This document shows positions 1 to 9,746 of a DNA stretch of 57,555 bases, in pieces (the first letter of the stretch is position 1; each line of letters opens with the position of its first letter). The DNA comes from Spirochaetota bacterium (GTDB lineage: Bacteria; Spirochaetota; Spirochaetia; DTKZ01), in the NCBI GenBank assembly GCA_026418195.1, contig JAOABU010000036.1:1-57555 (forward strand), written 5' to 3'. The position numbers and the translations under genes are program-made. The notes under the pieces are model-generated. The model saw nothing but the letters and a program-made list of their open reading frames with translations, was not told where the DNA came from and did no database searches.

Positions 1-1
1 C

Positions 2-175
2 TTCAACACCCTCTATGGAGTATCCTGGTTCGCAGGAAGTGCCGTGTTCGGCCTTCTCTACGACAGGTTTTTACCTGCTGGTGTGGTGTTCTCCCTTGTG
101 CTGCAGGGAGCCGCGATTCCGCTCTTCCTCTATATCGGGAAAGTAAAGAGAAGGTCGTTATCGAGAGTCTCTTAG
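2..175 (+). CDS. MFS-type transporter, C-terminal fragment
   Basis: The window opens inside a gene. The frame starting at base 2 encodes 57 residues and ends at a TAG at 173-175. The peptide is hydrophobic and resembles the last two membrane helices of a major facilitator transporter: NTLYGVSWFAGSAVFGLLYD, then a second hydrophobic stretch ending IPLFLYIG, then a short basic tail (KVKRRSLSRVS). The substrate cannot be told from this fragment. The gene converges on the antiporter whose stop codon lies about 70 bases downstream. I see no clear terminator hairpin between them. The family call rests only on the helix pattern and the GxxxG-like spacing. Confidence 0.6.
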   Translation, partial: FNTLYGVSWFAGSAVFGLLYDRFLPAGVVFSLVLQGAAIPLFLYIGKVKRRSLSRVS

Positions 176-243
176 ACTGTTCGCAACTTGCTTTGCTTCG
201 GGGAAACGGGATGATGGACCTGCGTTCCTACCTTTAAGATTTC

Positions 244-1515
244 CTACCCTTCCTCATCCAACCCCTTGCCATTTCCCTTGTGCTTAACAGGATGCGTCCG
301 CATGCCCGGAACCGAAGTGACGTGTGCTCCTGCCTCGTGGGAAGCCGTTCTTGCAGAAGAAGGTTGCGCGGGCAGAAGGTGGACAGGTAGGAACGCGGCG
401 TTGGCGATTAGGGTAGGTATCACAGCGCTTGCGATCACAGCACCCACTAGAAGGGAGTACTGAGCCTGGGTGACGATACGGTGGGTCAACCCATAGAGGG
501 CAGCGATGGTTCCGAAGGTAAGTCCCGTAGACATCATGAGGGAATAGTACCAGCGTTCCTTCCCATCTCTCCGGAACCGAGCGATCACAGGGTATAACCC
601 GAAGATCTTGGAAGCGACTTTCCCGAGAAACAGCCCAAAAAACAGGAGGAAACCCCCGAGTAGAGCTGGAAGAGACACAAGGGTCCCTGCCCGAAGGAAA
701 TAGAGGGGGGTGAGAAACCCCACCGTGAGGGTGCGAAGACGGCGTAACCAGGTGTGATTTACCCGGGCAAACTCAGCCAGTACGATGCCAGCGAGGTACG
801 CGGGGAGTACCGCTTCACTTCCCGACCATAGAGCGAGGGCCGATAGAGCGAAAAGCACAAAGAGCATCCATTTGGTTCGGATAGCTGCCGTCTTCCCAGA
901 ATAGTGATGGGTGATAAAACGGCTTGTGACCGGTAAAAGGAAAAGGACCAGAATCGTGATTCCTAGGAACACGAATGTTTTGTAGGAAAAGGGGGCGAAG
1001 ATTAAACTCAATGCCACCACGGTTCCAATATCATTGATGAAACAGGCTCCCAGGATACCCTTGCCGAACTCTGTACTGTTGAACCCCGTTTCCAGCATCA
1101 CCGCGTATACCACCGCCATGGAGGTGGTGGAAAGGGCGATTCCTGCCAGAAGGCTTGCCTGCACATCCCAGCCCAGCAGGAATCGGGCAACCAAGGAACA
1201 CCCGACGAAAGGGGCCAGGAATCCGATGAATCCCACAATGGATACCTCGGTCACTTTCTTCTTCAGGGTTTCGTGCTCCAGTTCTGCTCCAGCGAGAAAG
1301 GTGAGGAGGACGGCGCCGGACGAGGCAAGGAACCGTAGGGTTTCGTTTCCAGTTCCAAGGGCTTCAAACCATCCACCAGCGGTGGCAATCGCGCCCATTA
1401 CCATCCCCACACAGATTTCCACTAGCGCGATGGACACTTTCAGGTAGTAGGCCAATACTGCCGAGATCAGGGCAAGGGCAAGCCAGATTGAGGTGAGAAA
1501 GAATAGGTGTTCCAT
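244..1515 (-). CDS. CPA-type cation/proton antiporter
   Basis: The 423-residue protein has about twelve hydrophobic segments and no large soluble domain, which fits a monovalent cation:proton antiporter (Na+/H+ exchanger fold, KefB/NapA-like) of the inner membrane. Family signatures seen are SSGAVLLTFLAGAELE in an early helix, ALSTTSMAVVYAV, and FINDIGTVVALSL. The last carries an Asn-Asp pair where electrogenic relatives have Asp-Asp, so electroneutral exchange is possible (inference). There is no C-terminal TrkA-N domain; the tail after about residue 385 is short, polar and His/Lys-rich. The ATG at 1515 follows GGGGAGG at good spacing. The gene is divergent from the signalling run at 1691 and convergent with the MFS fragment. 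The transported ion is unknown. Confidence 0.82.
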   Translation of the reverse strand: MEHLFFLTSIWLALALISAVLAYYLKVSIALVEICVGMVMGAIATAGGWFEALGTGNETLRFLASSGAVLLTFLAGAELEHETLKKKVTEVSIVGFIGFLAPFVGCSLVARFLLGWDVQASLLAGIALSTTSMAVVYAVMLETGFNSTEFGKGILGACFINDIGTVVALSLIFAPFSYKTFVFLGITILVLFLLPVTSRFITHHYSGKTAAIRTKWMLFVLFALSALALWSGSEAVLPAYLAGIVLAEFARVNHTWLRRLRTLTVGFLTPLYFLRAGTLVSLPALLGGFLLFFGLFLGKVASKIFGLYPVIARFRRDGKERWYYSLMMSTGLTFGTIAALYGLTHRIVTQAQYSLLVGAVIASAVIPTLIANAAFLPVHLLPAQPSSARTASHEAGAHVTSVPGMRTHPVKHKGNGKGLDEEG

Positions 1516-1641
1516 GGGAACGTCCTCCCCAAGAGTGTATATTCAATTAGAAGTTATTAGAGGGATGAATATATCGAAAAGGGGTATTTTTGCATAGATA
1601 AATTTCCCTTTACGTTCAGGAAATGCTCGTTTAATATTTCA

Positions 1642-1671
1642 TTGCAACCTATTCGCTCGTTTCATCATAAT
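1642..1671 (+). promoter_or_regulatory. Sigma-70-like promoter for the signalling run
   Basis: TTGCAA at 1642-1647 and CATAAT at 1666-1671 are separated by 18 bases. Transcription would begin near 1678, giving a leader of about 13 bases that contains the AGGAAATAGAG preceding the ATG at 1691. The surrounding 175-base gap is AT-rich and otherwise holds only the divergent antiporter start. No sigma-B-type promoter was found here. Confidence 0.5.
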
Positions 1672-1690
1672 TAAAAGTAGGAAATAGAGA

Positions 1691-4600
1691 ATGTATACGG
1701 CCCGTCTATTCATCCTAGAAGACGATCCTCTTCAACTATACGCCTTGAGCAAACTATTGGAGAGCATTGGGCATGAAGTTGTGGGTACCGCTACAAACGC
1801 TGAGGAAGCGTATAAAGTACTGCAAACTCTTGAATATGGGGAAGGACTGAACGTTGACCTCCTTCTGATCGATATACATCTTCTTCAAGGAAAGGATGGA
1901 ATCACGTTTGTTAAATCCCTACCGAAAAGATGGAAAGTACCCCACATCTATATTACCGCTTATAATGACGAGACCCATTTCCAGCGATGTTTAGATACGA
2001 ATCCTGTGGGGTTTATTCTGAAACCCTACAGCAAACATACCCTGGCGTATCAGATTCAAGTAGCGTTACGGAATATCCATATTGAAGAAGAGGTAGAGCA
2101 TACCCGAAATACAATAACCCAACTAATCTCCATCTGCAATCGAAGCCAATCGATGGAAGCCCTGGCAAAGGATTTCTGTAAGGGTTTGCAGGAAGGCTTC
2201 AAGATTCCAAAGGCGGATTTCTTTTACGTGGCTTCCAACCAAGAAGTAGTCGTGCTTGGAACGTCCTTGATGGAGAGGCAATCCCACCTGAGTGCGTTAC
2301 GGCCCTACCTCTCTCGATGGAAAGCGGAGTTCCCTCATGCTCGGAAACTTGTTTCAGAGGATCTCTCCCGTTTTAGGGAGATAGGGAAAAGCTCTCTCTT
2401 TGAGGTAGATCCGGATCGTTCTCGCTTGTTCGTTCCTGTGCCTAATTCCAAAGAAGAAAAACCAGAGTTGCTGGGAATCGTTTGTATCGAGTATACGTCG
2501 AGAGGGGACTTCCTCCTACCTATGGTTGAACTAGTTGAACTTGCGTCTCTGCAAGCAGGTATGGCCATCGAGCGGATTCAGGTTCAGGAAAGCACTGAGC
2601 AGAAAAATCGAGAATTAGCCATCTATAATCGAGTACTGGAAGTTGTGGGAACCGCACTCCATAGTGCCGAGTTCCTACCCGCAGTGCTGGAGATCCTGGT
2701 AGAAAAGCTGGGTGCCGATGGAGGGATGGTGTACAAGTACGATCCTGTAGAACGGGTTCTACGGCTAGTCTGTAGGATCGGTGTAGGGGAATCTGTACTG
2801 GAAGAATTAGATCGAATTCCCTTGGCCACATCGTTCCTTGGTCAGGTCGCCCAAGGTAACTTTACGTTAAGCATCGAGCAAGTTGATCGAGAGAAAGGTC
2901 GATTGCCTGATTCGGCCATTCAAGCGGGATGGAAATCCCTACTCGTTTCACCCATAAAACGGGAACATGCTCTTTATGGAATGATTACCCTTTTCTCATT
3001 GAAAGAAGGAACTTTTGATCCCTTATCTTCCCATGTTCTAACTGCTGTTTCGGGCCAAGTATCCATCGCATTGGAAAATGCCTTCCTGTACCAACGCACG
3101 CTTACCATGAACCAGGAACTGGAACAGCGGGTTAAGGAACGTACCGAAGATCTGGATACTCTATCCCGACTTTCCCAAGAACTCATCTTCGTGGTGGGAT
3201 ATCAGGAATTGTTCATCCTCCTGTTTTCTATTCTACAGAGCGTTACTCGTTTCGCTCTGGGGGCCGTGTTCTTCCAACAGGAGGGGAAGGGGGTGGTATT
3301 CCTCTATCCACGGGTTCCGCTTACCCAAGACTGCCTGGAGAGAGCGAAGGAAAAAATAGAGGGCCATGTCCTACACGTTACGGATAACCAAGTCCTTTTA
3401 AAGAAGGAAGATTACATTCTTCTCGATTCGAAAATTCCTGATACGAAACCGAAAAGAGTAGGGTTTTTACATGTGGAACCATTCTGGCAAAGGAACGAAC
3501 GTACCCGGGATCAGGGGTTCCTCTACTTTTTCTCAGAAGAGGGGATCCCTTTCCAGGAAAGGGAGATTCATTTATTCAATATCGCTGCACATCATGCGAG
3601 CTTAATGGTGCAGTCTCTAGAGTACAGAATTGGCATAGAACGTAAGCGATTGGAACAGATTGTAACCGGATTACCCGATGGATTGATGATCTTCGATCGG
3701 GAACAAAATTTGGTTGTTCGTAACCCTAAAACCGATACGTTACGGGAGCTTATCTCTAAACACGATCCATCGGTGGATTTAATAGAACGAATCCGTTCAT
3801 TACCGATTTCTAAGGAAGCAAGGATCCTGGAAATCGGAGTGGAAAAGAAACTGTACTTACAGATTTCTTCTGAACCAATTAGTGAAGGACCGGATGCGGG
3901 GGGAATGATCGTACTAATTCGGGATGTCACTACTGAACGATTACGAGAAGAACAAATGAACGCGCAGGAACGGTTGGCTGCCGTTGGACAACTTGCTGCA
4001 GGGATCGCTCACGATTTCAACAATATTCTTACAGGGATAATCGGATACGCAGAGTACTTACAGATCCGTAAGGATGTGTCTCAGGAAGCTCGGTTGTATC
4101 TCCTGAAGATCATCGAGCAGTCCAAGAGAGCGGGAGCTTTGGTCCAACAGATTCTTGATTTCAGTCGCAAATCTATGGCAGAGCACAAGCCGTTCGACCT
4201 GATTCCCTTCCTGAAAGAATTGTCCAAGCTTTTCGATCGGCTGATATCTGAAAACATTCACACGGAATGGATTTTGAAAGAAAAGAGTTGCATCATTGAG
4301 GGGAGTCCCGTTCAGGTGCAGCAGATCATGACAAACCTGGTAGTGAATGCTCAGGATGCGATGCCTAAGGGCGGAACCCTTACAGTTACTGTAGACACCC
4401 TACCTGTGGAATCGGAGGTTCGGGGAAAGGAAGCGTTCAGAACCCACCCCCCATCATCGGGAAAGCTGGTGAGGATTCAAGTAGAAGACACAGGTACGGG
4501 AATCCCTCCCGAAATCCTTCCCCGAGTATTCGAACCCTTCTTTACCACTAAACCCGTAGGGAAAGGGACAGGATTAGGCCTGGCTCAAGTGTATGGTCTT

Positions 4601-5107
4601 GTGCAACAGCATAAAGGATTCGTGTATCTAGAGAGCACAGTGGGAAAGGGAACGCGGGTCACGATTCTCTTCCCTTTGGTTGAGCAAGAAGGAACCCGAG
4701 AGCCGGAAGCCCTCACCTTGGAGTTGCCTGAGCATTCTTCAGGGCTTATCCTGTATGTGGAGGATGAAGAAGCGGTGAGGGATGTGGCTTTACGGTTCCT
4801 CCACGAGATGGGATATAAAATGCTAGTGGCGGTGAATGGGAAGGATGCGTGGGAACTTTTTCAGGCTCATCACTCCCAGATCGACCTCGTTATATCCGAT
4901 ATCGTAATGCCGGAGATGGATGGGCGGGAGCTGGTGCATCGGATTCGAGAAATAGCTCCCCGCATGAAGATCCTTCTAACTACTGGTTATCCCTTGGGTT
5001 CGGATCGGGAGGAAGAAAATCTGCCGAAGGTGGACGGGATCCTCTATAAACCCCTTCAGGTGGCAGATTTAGTCCGGGCCATAGAGCGACTACGATCACA
5101 AACGTAG
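1691..5107 (+). CDS. Hybrid histidine kinase: REC, GAF-like sensors, PAS, HisKA, HATPase, REC
   Basis: A 1138-residue cytoplasmic sensor kinase with no membrane segments. Order: receiver domain (about 1-130, phosphoacceptor D61 in LLLIDIHL), a GAF-like region (about 150-300), a clearer GAF domain (about 320-475), a coiled segment ([19 protein letters not shown]), a third sensor-like region (about 500-650), a PAS-like domain (about 655-755), HisKA with H774 in [16 protein letters not shown], a HATPase domain with DTGTGIPPE and GKGTGLGL, and a C-terminal receiver ([14 protein letters not shown]). The N-terminal receiver means it can be a relay target as well as a kinase. It is the first of nine closely spaced genes, so it probably feeds the stressosome module downstream. 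The sensed signal is unknown. Confidence 0.88.
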   Translation: MYTARLFILEDDPLQLYALSKLLESIGHEVVGTATNAEEAYKVLQTLEYGEGLNVDLLLIDIHLLQGKDGITFVKSLPKRWKVPHIYITAYNDETHFQRCLDTNPVGFILKPYSKHTLAYQIQVALRNIHIEEEVEHTRNTITQLISICNRSQSMEALAKDFCKGLQEGFKIPKADFFYVASNQEVVVLGTSLMERQSHLSALRPYLSRWKAEFPHARKLVSEDLSRFREIGKSSLFEVDPDRSRLFVPVPNSKEEKPELLGIVCIEYTSRGDFLLPMVELVELASLQAGMAIERIQVQESTEQKNRELAIYNRVLEVVGTALHSAEFLPAVLEILVEKLGADGGMVYKYDPVERVLRLVCRIGVGESVLEELDRIPLATSFLGQVAQGNFTLSIEQVDREKGRLPDSAIQAGWKSLLVSPIKREHALYGMITLFSLKEGTFDPLSSHVLTAVSGQVSIALENAFLYQRTLTMNQELEQRVKERTEDLDTLSRLSQELIFVVGYQELFILLFSILQSVTRFALGAVFFQQEGKGVVFLYPRVPLTQDCLERAKEKIEGHVLHVTDNQVLLKKEDYILLDSKIPDTKPKRVGFLHVEPFWQRNERTRDQGFLYFFSEEGIPFQEREIHLFNIAAHHASLMVQSLEYRIGIERKRLEQIVTGLPDGLMIFDREQNLVVRNPKTDTLRELISKHDPSVDLIERIRSLPISKEARILEIGVEKKLYLQISSEPISEGPDAGGMIVLIRDVTTERLREEQMNAQERLAAVGQLAAGIAHDFNNILTGIIGYAEYLQIRKDVSQEARLYLLKIIEQSKRAGALVQQILDFSRKSMAEHKPFDLIPFLKELSKLFDRLISENIHTEWILKEKSCIIEGSPVQVQQIMTNLVVNAQDAMPKGGTLTVTVDTLPVESEVRGKEAFRTHPPSSGKLVRIQVEDTGTGIPPEILPRVFEPFFTTKPVGKGTGLGLAQVYGLVQQHKGFVYLESTVGKGTRVTILFPLVEQEGTREPEALTLELPEHSSGLILYVEDEEAVRDVALRFLHEMGYKMLVAVNGKDAWELFQAHHSQIDLVISDIVMPEMDGRELVHRIREIAPRMKILLTTGYPLGSDREEENLPKVDGILYKPLQVADLVRAIERLRSQT

Positions 5108-5118
5108 GAGAAAAGGAT

Positions 5119-5472
5119 ATGGGTAAACGAATTCTGGTGATCGATGACGAAGAAACCGTTCTCGATGCGTTAAAGATTATTTTAGAGGAAATGGGACACC
5201 AGGTTGATACTACCAGAGATCCCGACAGGGGAGAACGAATGGCCCTCGAGGAAGAGTACGATTTAATCATTACGGATCTTCGGATGCCGGGAAAAACCGG
5301 AGATCAAATCGTAAAGTCCGTGAAGGCTCAAAGGGAACATGCGCGCATTCTGGTGATCACTGCATACAGCACCGATGCGATTGCGCAATCGGCTCTGAAA
5401 GCGGGTGCCCTAGCTCTGATCCGAAAACCGTTCGAAATCTCCAAAATCCTTTCTTTCTTAGAGCAGGAATAG
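5119..5472 (+). CDS. Single-domain response regulator (CheY-like receiver)
   Basis: A 117-residue stand-alone receiver: acidic pocket in LVIDDEE, phosphoacceptor D53 in LIITDLRMPG, conserved Thr in LVITAYS, and the Lys of RKPFEIS. It has no output domain, so it must act by protein contact or as a phosphate shuttle between kinases. It lies 11 bases after the hybrid kinase, with AGGAG upstream of its ATG, and four bases before the FapA gene, so it is co-transcribed with both. A role as the relay carrier between the hybrid kinase and the two receiver-containing kinases at the end of the run is inference from position. Confidence 0.88.
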   Translation: MGKRILVIDDEETVLDALKIILEEMGHQVDTTRDPDRGERMALEEEYDLIITDLRMPGKTGDQIVKSVKAQREHARILVITAYSTDAIAQSALKAGALALIRKPFEISKILSFLEQE

Positions 5473-5476
5473 AAGT

Positions 5477-7009
5477 ATGTCCTCGGCCGAATCGCGGTAC
5501 ATGGAAACATTGAAAGCGAAAACAGAGAAGCTATTAAAAGAAGTGCAGGAATTACAGAAAGCTTTGGGAATGGAACAAAAAGATTTACCCGAAGAGACGA
5601 TGAACCGGTTGGGTGAAGAAGAATTGACTACCCTGGAGCATGCATACGCTTTAAGGGTGGATGGTCATTTCGATTTACGAATCTCGGAGGACGAAATGGC
5701 CTGTATTGGAGATTTCTATCCTCCAAGCCCTGGTGGAGAACCTCTTTCCTTAGAAAAAGTCCAGGAACGACTCCAAGCCCTCGGAGTCGTGTATGGGGTG
5801 AATTGGGAAATATTGGGGAGCGCTCTATTTACCTGCAACCTGGAACGACAGGAAGTGCTTGACCTTTTCATTGCTCGAGGAACGGATCCAGTACCAGAAG
5901 TTCCCGAGCATTACCAATTGGAAGAAGGGATCCAGAATTGTAAACCGACCCTCGATTCGGATGCTCAACGGGTAGACTTTCGTTCCGTTTCGCCTTTCAT
6001 TATCGTGAAGAAAGGGGATCGACTCGCCCGTAAGGTACCGAGGAGATCGGGTGTATTGGGGCGAACAATACGGGGTAAGGATCTACCCTTCCCAATCGAG
6101 CGCGTTACTTTCCTTGTTCCTGGAAAGAATACAGAAGAGAGAGAAGACGGAATCTATGCTTTCTGTGATGGCGCGTTGAAGATTCAAGAAAACAGAATCC
6201 AGGTAGAACCGATCCTCTACATCACAGGAAATGTGGACTACCACACTGGAAACATCGAGTTTCCGGGAGACTTGGTAGTCGAAGGTGCGTTTTTGGATGG
6301 ATTTCAAGTAAAGGTCAGGGGATCCATACTCTGTAAGGGGACCATCTATGCAGCAAATGTATTCTGTGGAGGGAACTTACAGGTGTATGGAGGGATCATT
6401 GGAAAGGGAAAATCCAAGGTGATCGCAGAGGGGGAGGTGCAGGTAAAGTTTCTGGAAAACTGTTACCTTGAATCAAAGGGAACGATCTATTCGGAAGCGG
6501 GGGCGTTCCATTCGGTGGTGTACACGAAGGCAGAGTTTCGCACGGGGAAAAAGGGGTTGGTGGTGGGCGGAAAGATCACTGCTCAAGAGGGAATCTATAT
6601 CGCTAACATTGGCACGGCTACGAGCCCGAAGACAGAACTGATTTTAGGAAACGACTTCCAGATTCAACGAAAGCTGGAATGGATTCGAGATAAAAATATC
6701 GATCTCGCATTGAGAATGAAGGAAGTGAGTCAAGCTCTTAGTCGAGATCCGGATAATTCAGAACTCATGCAAACGAAGGACGCTCTCCTTTCCCATATTC
6801 GTCAGTTGAATGAAGTGTCCCAGAAGTTAATCCATTTCCTTACCGTGAGAGAACAGGCCCGATTGTGTGTGCAAGGTACGGTGGTTCCGGGTACGTATGT
6901 GGAAATCTGCAATGTTTCCTACATCGTCCCTCGTTTGATGAGGTCCGTGTCCTTCTACTTGAACCGGAAAATGGGAAGGGTAGAAGTAGAACCATATAGA
7001 GTATCTTAA
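5477..7009 (+). CDS. FapA (DUF342) family protein
   Basis: A 510-residue cytoplasmic protein. The first 50 residues are a charged coiled coil. From about residue 60 to 460 it matches the FapA/DUF342 pattern, with alternating short strands and glycines (LYITGNVDYHTGNIEF, GDLVVEGAF, VKVRGSILCKGTIYAANVFC) typical of a beta-helical polymer-forming fold. A helical segment (about 390-450) precedes a short C-terminal strand region. FapA proteins have been linked to flagellar assembly and to membrane or kinase-associated regulation, but their biochemistry is poorly known. It sits between a lone receiver (four bases upstream) and the RsbR homologue (33 bases downstream), which suggests a scaffold or localisation role here (inference). 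Confidence 0.82.
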   Translation: MSSAESRYMETLKAKTEKLLKEVQELQKALGMEQKDLPEETMNRLGEEELTTLEHAYALRVDGHFDLRISEDEMACIGDFYPPSPGGEPLSLEKVQERLQALGVVYGVNWEILGSALFTCNLERQEVLDLFIARGTDPVPEVPEHYQLEEGIQNCKPTLDSDAQRVDFRSVSPFIIVKKGDRLARKVPRRSGVLGRTIRGKDLPFPIERVTFLVPGKNTEEREDGIYAFCDGALKIQENRIQVEPILYITGNVDYHTGNIEFPGDLVVEGAFLDGFQVKVRGSILCKGTIYAANVFCGGNLQVYGGIIGKGKSKVIAEGEVQVKFLENCYLESKGTIYSEAGAFHSVVYTKAEFRTGKKGLVVGGKITAQEGIYIANIGTATSPKTELILGNDFQIQRKLEWIRDKNIDLALRMKEVSQALSRDPDNSELMQTKDALLSHIRQLNEVSQKLIHFLTVREQARLCVQGTVVPGTYVEICNVSYIVPRLMRSVSFYLNRKMGRVEVEPYRVS

Positions 7010-7042
7010 CTTTGTGACTTTATAAAAAGATGGAGGGTTTCT

Positions 7043-7909
7043 ATGGAAAAGGCGAAAACATTGTATGCTCTATTGTCCGGGCATCAGAATGAAATACTCC
7101 GGCAATGGCAGAAGGAACAGTTAGCCCCCGGAGTGCTTCGATCCGATCTGATTTCACCAGATGAGTTGAAGCAGCAGATGGAAGATTTCCTTCGGTATCT
7201 GGTGGAGGCGGTAAAAAAGGACGAAACGGAGGACATGTCCTCCCTCGAAGCATGGAAAGAGGTTCGATCCTTCCTAACAGAAATTTCAAAAACTCAGGCG
7301 AAAAAGGGATTCCTTCCTTCAGAAACTTCAATGTTTATTTTTTCTTTGAAAAAACCAATTTTTCAACTGCTCCAGAGTTACGATACGGAGGACCTAGAGA
7401 AGTTCGCTTCCGATCTTTGGAAAGTGAACACCCTTCTGGATCAGTTGGGACTTCTCACCATGGAATCCTACCTCAAATCGAAAGAAGAAATCATTCGTAG
7501 GCAGCAGGAGGAAATGCTGGAACTCTCTACTCCGGTAGTAAAGATTTGGGAACAGGTAGTAGCGGTACCATTAATCGGAACCCTGGATAGCGCTCGAACT
7601 CAGATGGTAATGGAGAACCTTCTACAGGAAATCGTACGGGTTTCAGCGACCATTGCCATCATCGACATCACGGGGGTGCCTACAGTGGATACCCTTGTTG
7701 CCCAGCACCTGTTCAAGACAGTATCCGCTGCTCGTTTAATGGGAGCGGAGTGCGTGATTAGCGGGATCCGACCGCAAATCGCTCAGACCATGGTTCATCT
7801 AGGGGTTTCGTTCCAGGATATTACCACGAAGGCTACTCTCGCAGAAGCGATTAAGTATGCGTTCTCTCGAGTGGGGTATCGGATTTCCAAAGGCGAAAGC
7901 ACCAAGTAG
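7043..7909 (+). CDS. RsbR-like stressosome scaffold (RsbRD_N plus STAS)
   Basis: The 288-residue protein joins a helical N-terminal sensor domain (about 1-150, resembling the globin-like RsbRD N-terminal domain) through a helical linker (KSKEEIIRRQQEEMLELSTP) to a C-terminal STAS domain (about 165-280). The STAS part has the RsbR signature IDITGVPTVDTLVAQH and GIRPQIAQTMVHLG. T217 of the VDT motif and T249 of the AQT motif lie where RsbT phosphorylates RsbR in Bacillus (position by remembered alignment). RsbR and RsbS build the stressosome core that holds RsbT until stress. A strong GGAGG precedes the ATG. RsbS and RsbT homologues follow at once, so the role is well supported. The N-terminal signal is unknown. 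Confidence 0.9.
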   Translation: MEKAKTLYALLSGHQNEILRQWQKEQLAPGVLRSDLISPDELKQQMEDFLRYLVEAVKKDETEDMSSLEAWKEVRSFLTEISKTQAKKGFLPSETSMFIFSLKKPIFQLLQSYDTEDLEKFASDLWKVNTLLDQLGLLTMESYLKSKEEIIRRQQEEMLELSTPVVKIWEQVVAVPLIGTLDSARTQMVMENLLQEIVRVSATIAIIDITGVPTVDTLVAQHLFKTVSAARLMGAECVISGIRPQIAQTMVHLGVSFQDITTKATLAEAIKYAFSRVGYRISKGESTK

Positions 7910-7917
7910 GGGGATCT

Positions 7918-8310
7918 ATGGAACGGATTCCGATCCTCAAGATGGGGAAGTTCCTCTTGGTTTCCATCCAGGTGGACATGCATGATCGGTTGGCTTTGAC
8001 TCTCCAGGACGAGCTCACGGCACGAATTGTGGAGGAAAACGCCAAGGGCGTGCTGATTGATATTTCCGCTTTGGAAATGGTGGATTCCTTCATTGGTCGG
8101 ATGCTGGCTAACATCGCTACCATGGCGAGGATACTAGATGCGGAAACCGTAGTAGTTGGGATGCAACCCGAAGTAGCCATCACGATGGTGGAACTGGGTC
8201 TTTCGCTACCAGGGGTGCGTACTGCGCTGAATATAGAAAAGGGGATGGAAATCCTGAATTCTCTCCTGCAATCGGAGACCCAAGATGGAACTGAAGGTTC
8301 TGAAACGTAG
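7918..8310 (+). CDS. rsbS: RsbS-like STAS antagonist
   Basis: A 130-residue single STAS domain. It matches RsbS closely: IPILKMGKFLLVSIQ at the N-terminus, LIDISALEMVDSFIGRM and VVGMQPEVAITMVELGL. S57 in VDSF corresponds to the serine of Bacillus RsbS phosphorylated by RsbT. In the known system RsbS binds and restrains RsbT, and its phosphorylation frees the kinase. The gene begins eight bases after the RsbR homologue, and its 3' end overlaps the rsbT-like start by 26 bases, indicating translational coupling and matched expression of antagonist and kinase. Confidence 0.92.
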   Translation: MERIPILKMGKFLLVSIQVDMHDRLALTLQDELTARIVEENAKGVLIDISALEMVDSFIGRMLANIATMARILDAETVVVGMQPEVAITMVELGLSLPGVRTALNIEKGMEILNSLLQSETQDGTEGSET

Positions 8311-8695
8311 TACCTTCCCCATTCGAAGCGAAGAAGATATTGTGAAAGCCCGCCAGATAGTTCGGAATTGGGCGAACGAAGTGGGTTTTAAACTGGTGGA
8401 TCAGACGAAACTTGTCACTGCGACCAGTGAACTAGCCCGAAATACCTTTGTCCATGGGGGTGGTGGGGAAATGATGCTAGAACAGGTCGAGGACGGAACA
8501 CGTTCAGGTCTGCGCATCACCTTTCAGGACCATGGTCCTGGAATTCCTGATGTCACCCGTGCATTACAGGATGGGTACTCCACTGCTGGGGGGCTAGGGC
8601 TGGGGTTGGGGGGAGCGAAGCGTTTGGTGCATGAGTTTTCCATTCAGAGTGAAGTGGGGAAAGGTACGGTTGTAATCATCGTAAAATGGGTATGA
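8285..8695 (+). CDS. rsbT: RsbT-like serine/threonine kinase
   Basis: A 136-residue GHKL-type ATPase domain. ATP-binding signatures are complete: N box ATSELARNTFVHGGGGE, G1 box DHGPGIPD and G2 box GLGLGLGGAKRL. In characterised systems RsbT phosphorylates RsbS and RsbR and, once released, switches on a downstream partner, in Bacillus the phosphatase RsbU. No separate RsbU is encoded nearby; the next gene has the SpoIIE phosphatase domain. The start at 8285 lies inside rsbS, so the two are translated together. Confidence 0.92.
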   Translation: MELKVLKRSTFPIRSEEDIVKARQIVRNWANEVGFKLVDQTKLVTATSELARNTFVHGGGGEMMLEQVEDGTRSGLRITFQDHGPGIPDVTRALQDGYSTAGGLGLGLGGAKRLVHEFSIQSEVGKGTVVIIVKWV

Positions 8696-8702
8696 GGATA
8701 GA

Positions 8703-9746
8703 ATGAAGGATGTGATTCGGCTCTTTATCGAAGATCCTTCTCAGGTTGGACAGGCTAGACGAATGGCTATAAATCTTGGCCGAGCGCTCAATTTTTCCGA
8801 AGTGGATACAGGGAAAATCGCTCTTCTGGTAACAGAATTAGGAACCAACCTGATAAAACATGCCCAGCATGGGGAGATTCTTCTTAGAACCCTCGACTGT
8901 CTCGATATCCACGGAATCGAAATCCTGGTACTGGACCGAGGGCCAGGGATTCCTCAAATTTCCCTTAGTTTGTTGGATGGGTTTTCCACAAAAGGATCGC
9001 TAGGGATCGGGTTAGGTGCTGTAGTCCGATCATCTTCCCAGTTCGACATCTATTCCAAGGAGGGAAAGGGAACCGTGGTGATGGCTCGGATATGGTCCCG
9101 AATACCGAAAACGGCTCCTCCTCCGAGAAACTTTGAGGTTGGAGTGGTACAGATCGCCAAGGACGAGGAGGATGTTTGCGGGGATGGTTGGGCGGTACAC
9201 CAGGATACGGGACGGTTCGTTTGCATTCTAGTGGACGGATTGGGACACGGCATGTTTGCGGCAGAGGCAGCTCAGAAGGCGATCGATTTGTTCCGGGCTC
9301 ATACTTCCCTTTCACCCAAGGAACTCCTAATCAGAGTACACGAAGGGTTGTTACCTACCCGAGGTGCAGCAGTGACTATCGTGGAAATCAATCCTGTTCA
9401 CAGGGTACTGCGGTATGCTGGAATTGGGAACATCTCTTCCCGTTTGATCACCTCTTCAGGAGTTCGGAGTTTCTTGTCCATCAACGGGATCGCAGGGGAT
9501 GCTCACCCGAACATGAAAGAATACTCGATTCCCTGGGAAGAGGGGGATGTGCTAGTTCAATGCACCGATGGATTGAAATCCCAGATTGATTGGGAAGGGT
9601 ACCCACAACTGTTTCAACATCACCCTTCTGTAGTAGCGGGGGTGTTGTTCAGGGATTATAATAGAAACTCGGATGATAGTACGATACTTGTCGCTAGATA
9701 CAGAAAGGAGACCGAATGGAAAACCGGTATTCCCTGCTCCGAATAG
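8703..9746 (+). CDS. RsbT-like ATPase fused to SpoIIE/PP2C phosphatase (RsbX-like)
   Basis: A 347-residue two-domain protein. Residues 1-135 form a second GHKL ATPase domain (VTELGTNLIKHAQHGE, DRGPGIPQ, GSLGIGLGAV). Residues about 145-335 form a SpoIIE/PP2C-type serine phosphatase with metal-site motifs VCGDGWAVH, LVDGLGHG, CTDGLKSQ and DDSTILVAR. RsbX in Bacillus resets the stressosome by dephosphorylating RsbR and RsbS; the position directly after rsbT and the short phosphatase domain fit that role. An RsbU-like output function cannot be excluded. The 3' end overlaps the next gene by 31 bases. Having an anti-sigma-type kinase fold and a phosphatase in one chain suggests both arms of the switch act in one enzyme, though kinase activity is not proven by sequence. 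Confidence 0.87.
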   Translation: MKDVIRLFIEDPSQVGQARRMAINLGRALNFSEVDTGKIALLVTELGTNLIKHAQHGEILLRTLDCLDIHGIEILVLDRGPGIPQISLSLLDGFSTKGSLGIGLGAVVRSSSQFDIYSKEGKGTVVMARIWSRIPKTAPPPRNFEVGVVQIAKDEEDVCGDGWAVHQDTGRFVCILVDGLGHGMFAAEAAQKAIDLFRAHTSLSPKELLIRVHEGLLPTRGAAVTIVEINPVHRVLRYAGIGNISSRLITSSGVRSFLSINGIAGDAHPNMKEYSIPWEEGDVLVQCTDGLKSQIDWEGYPQLFQHHPSVVAGVLFRDYNRNSDDSTILVARYRKETEWKTGIPCSE

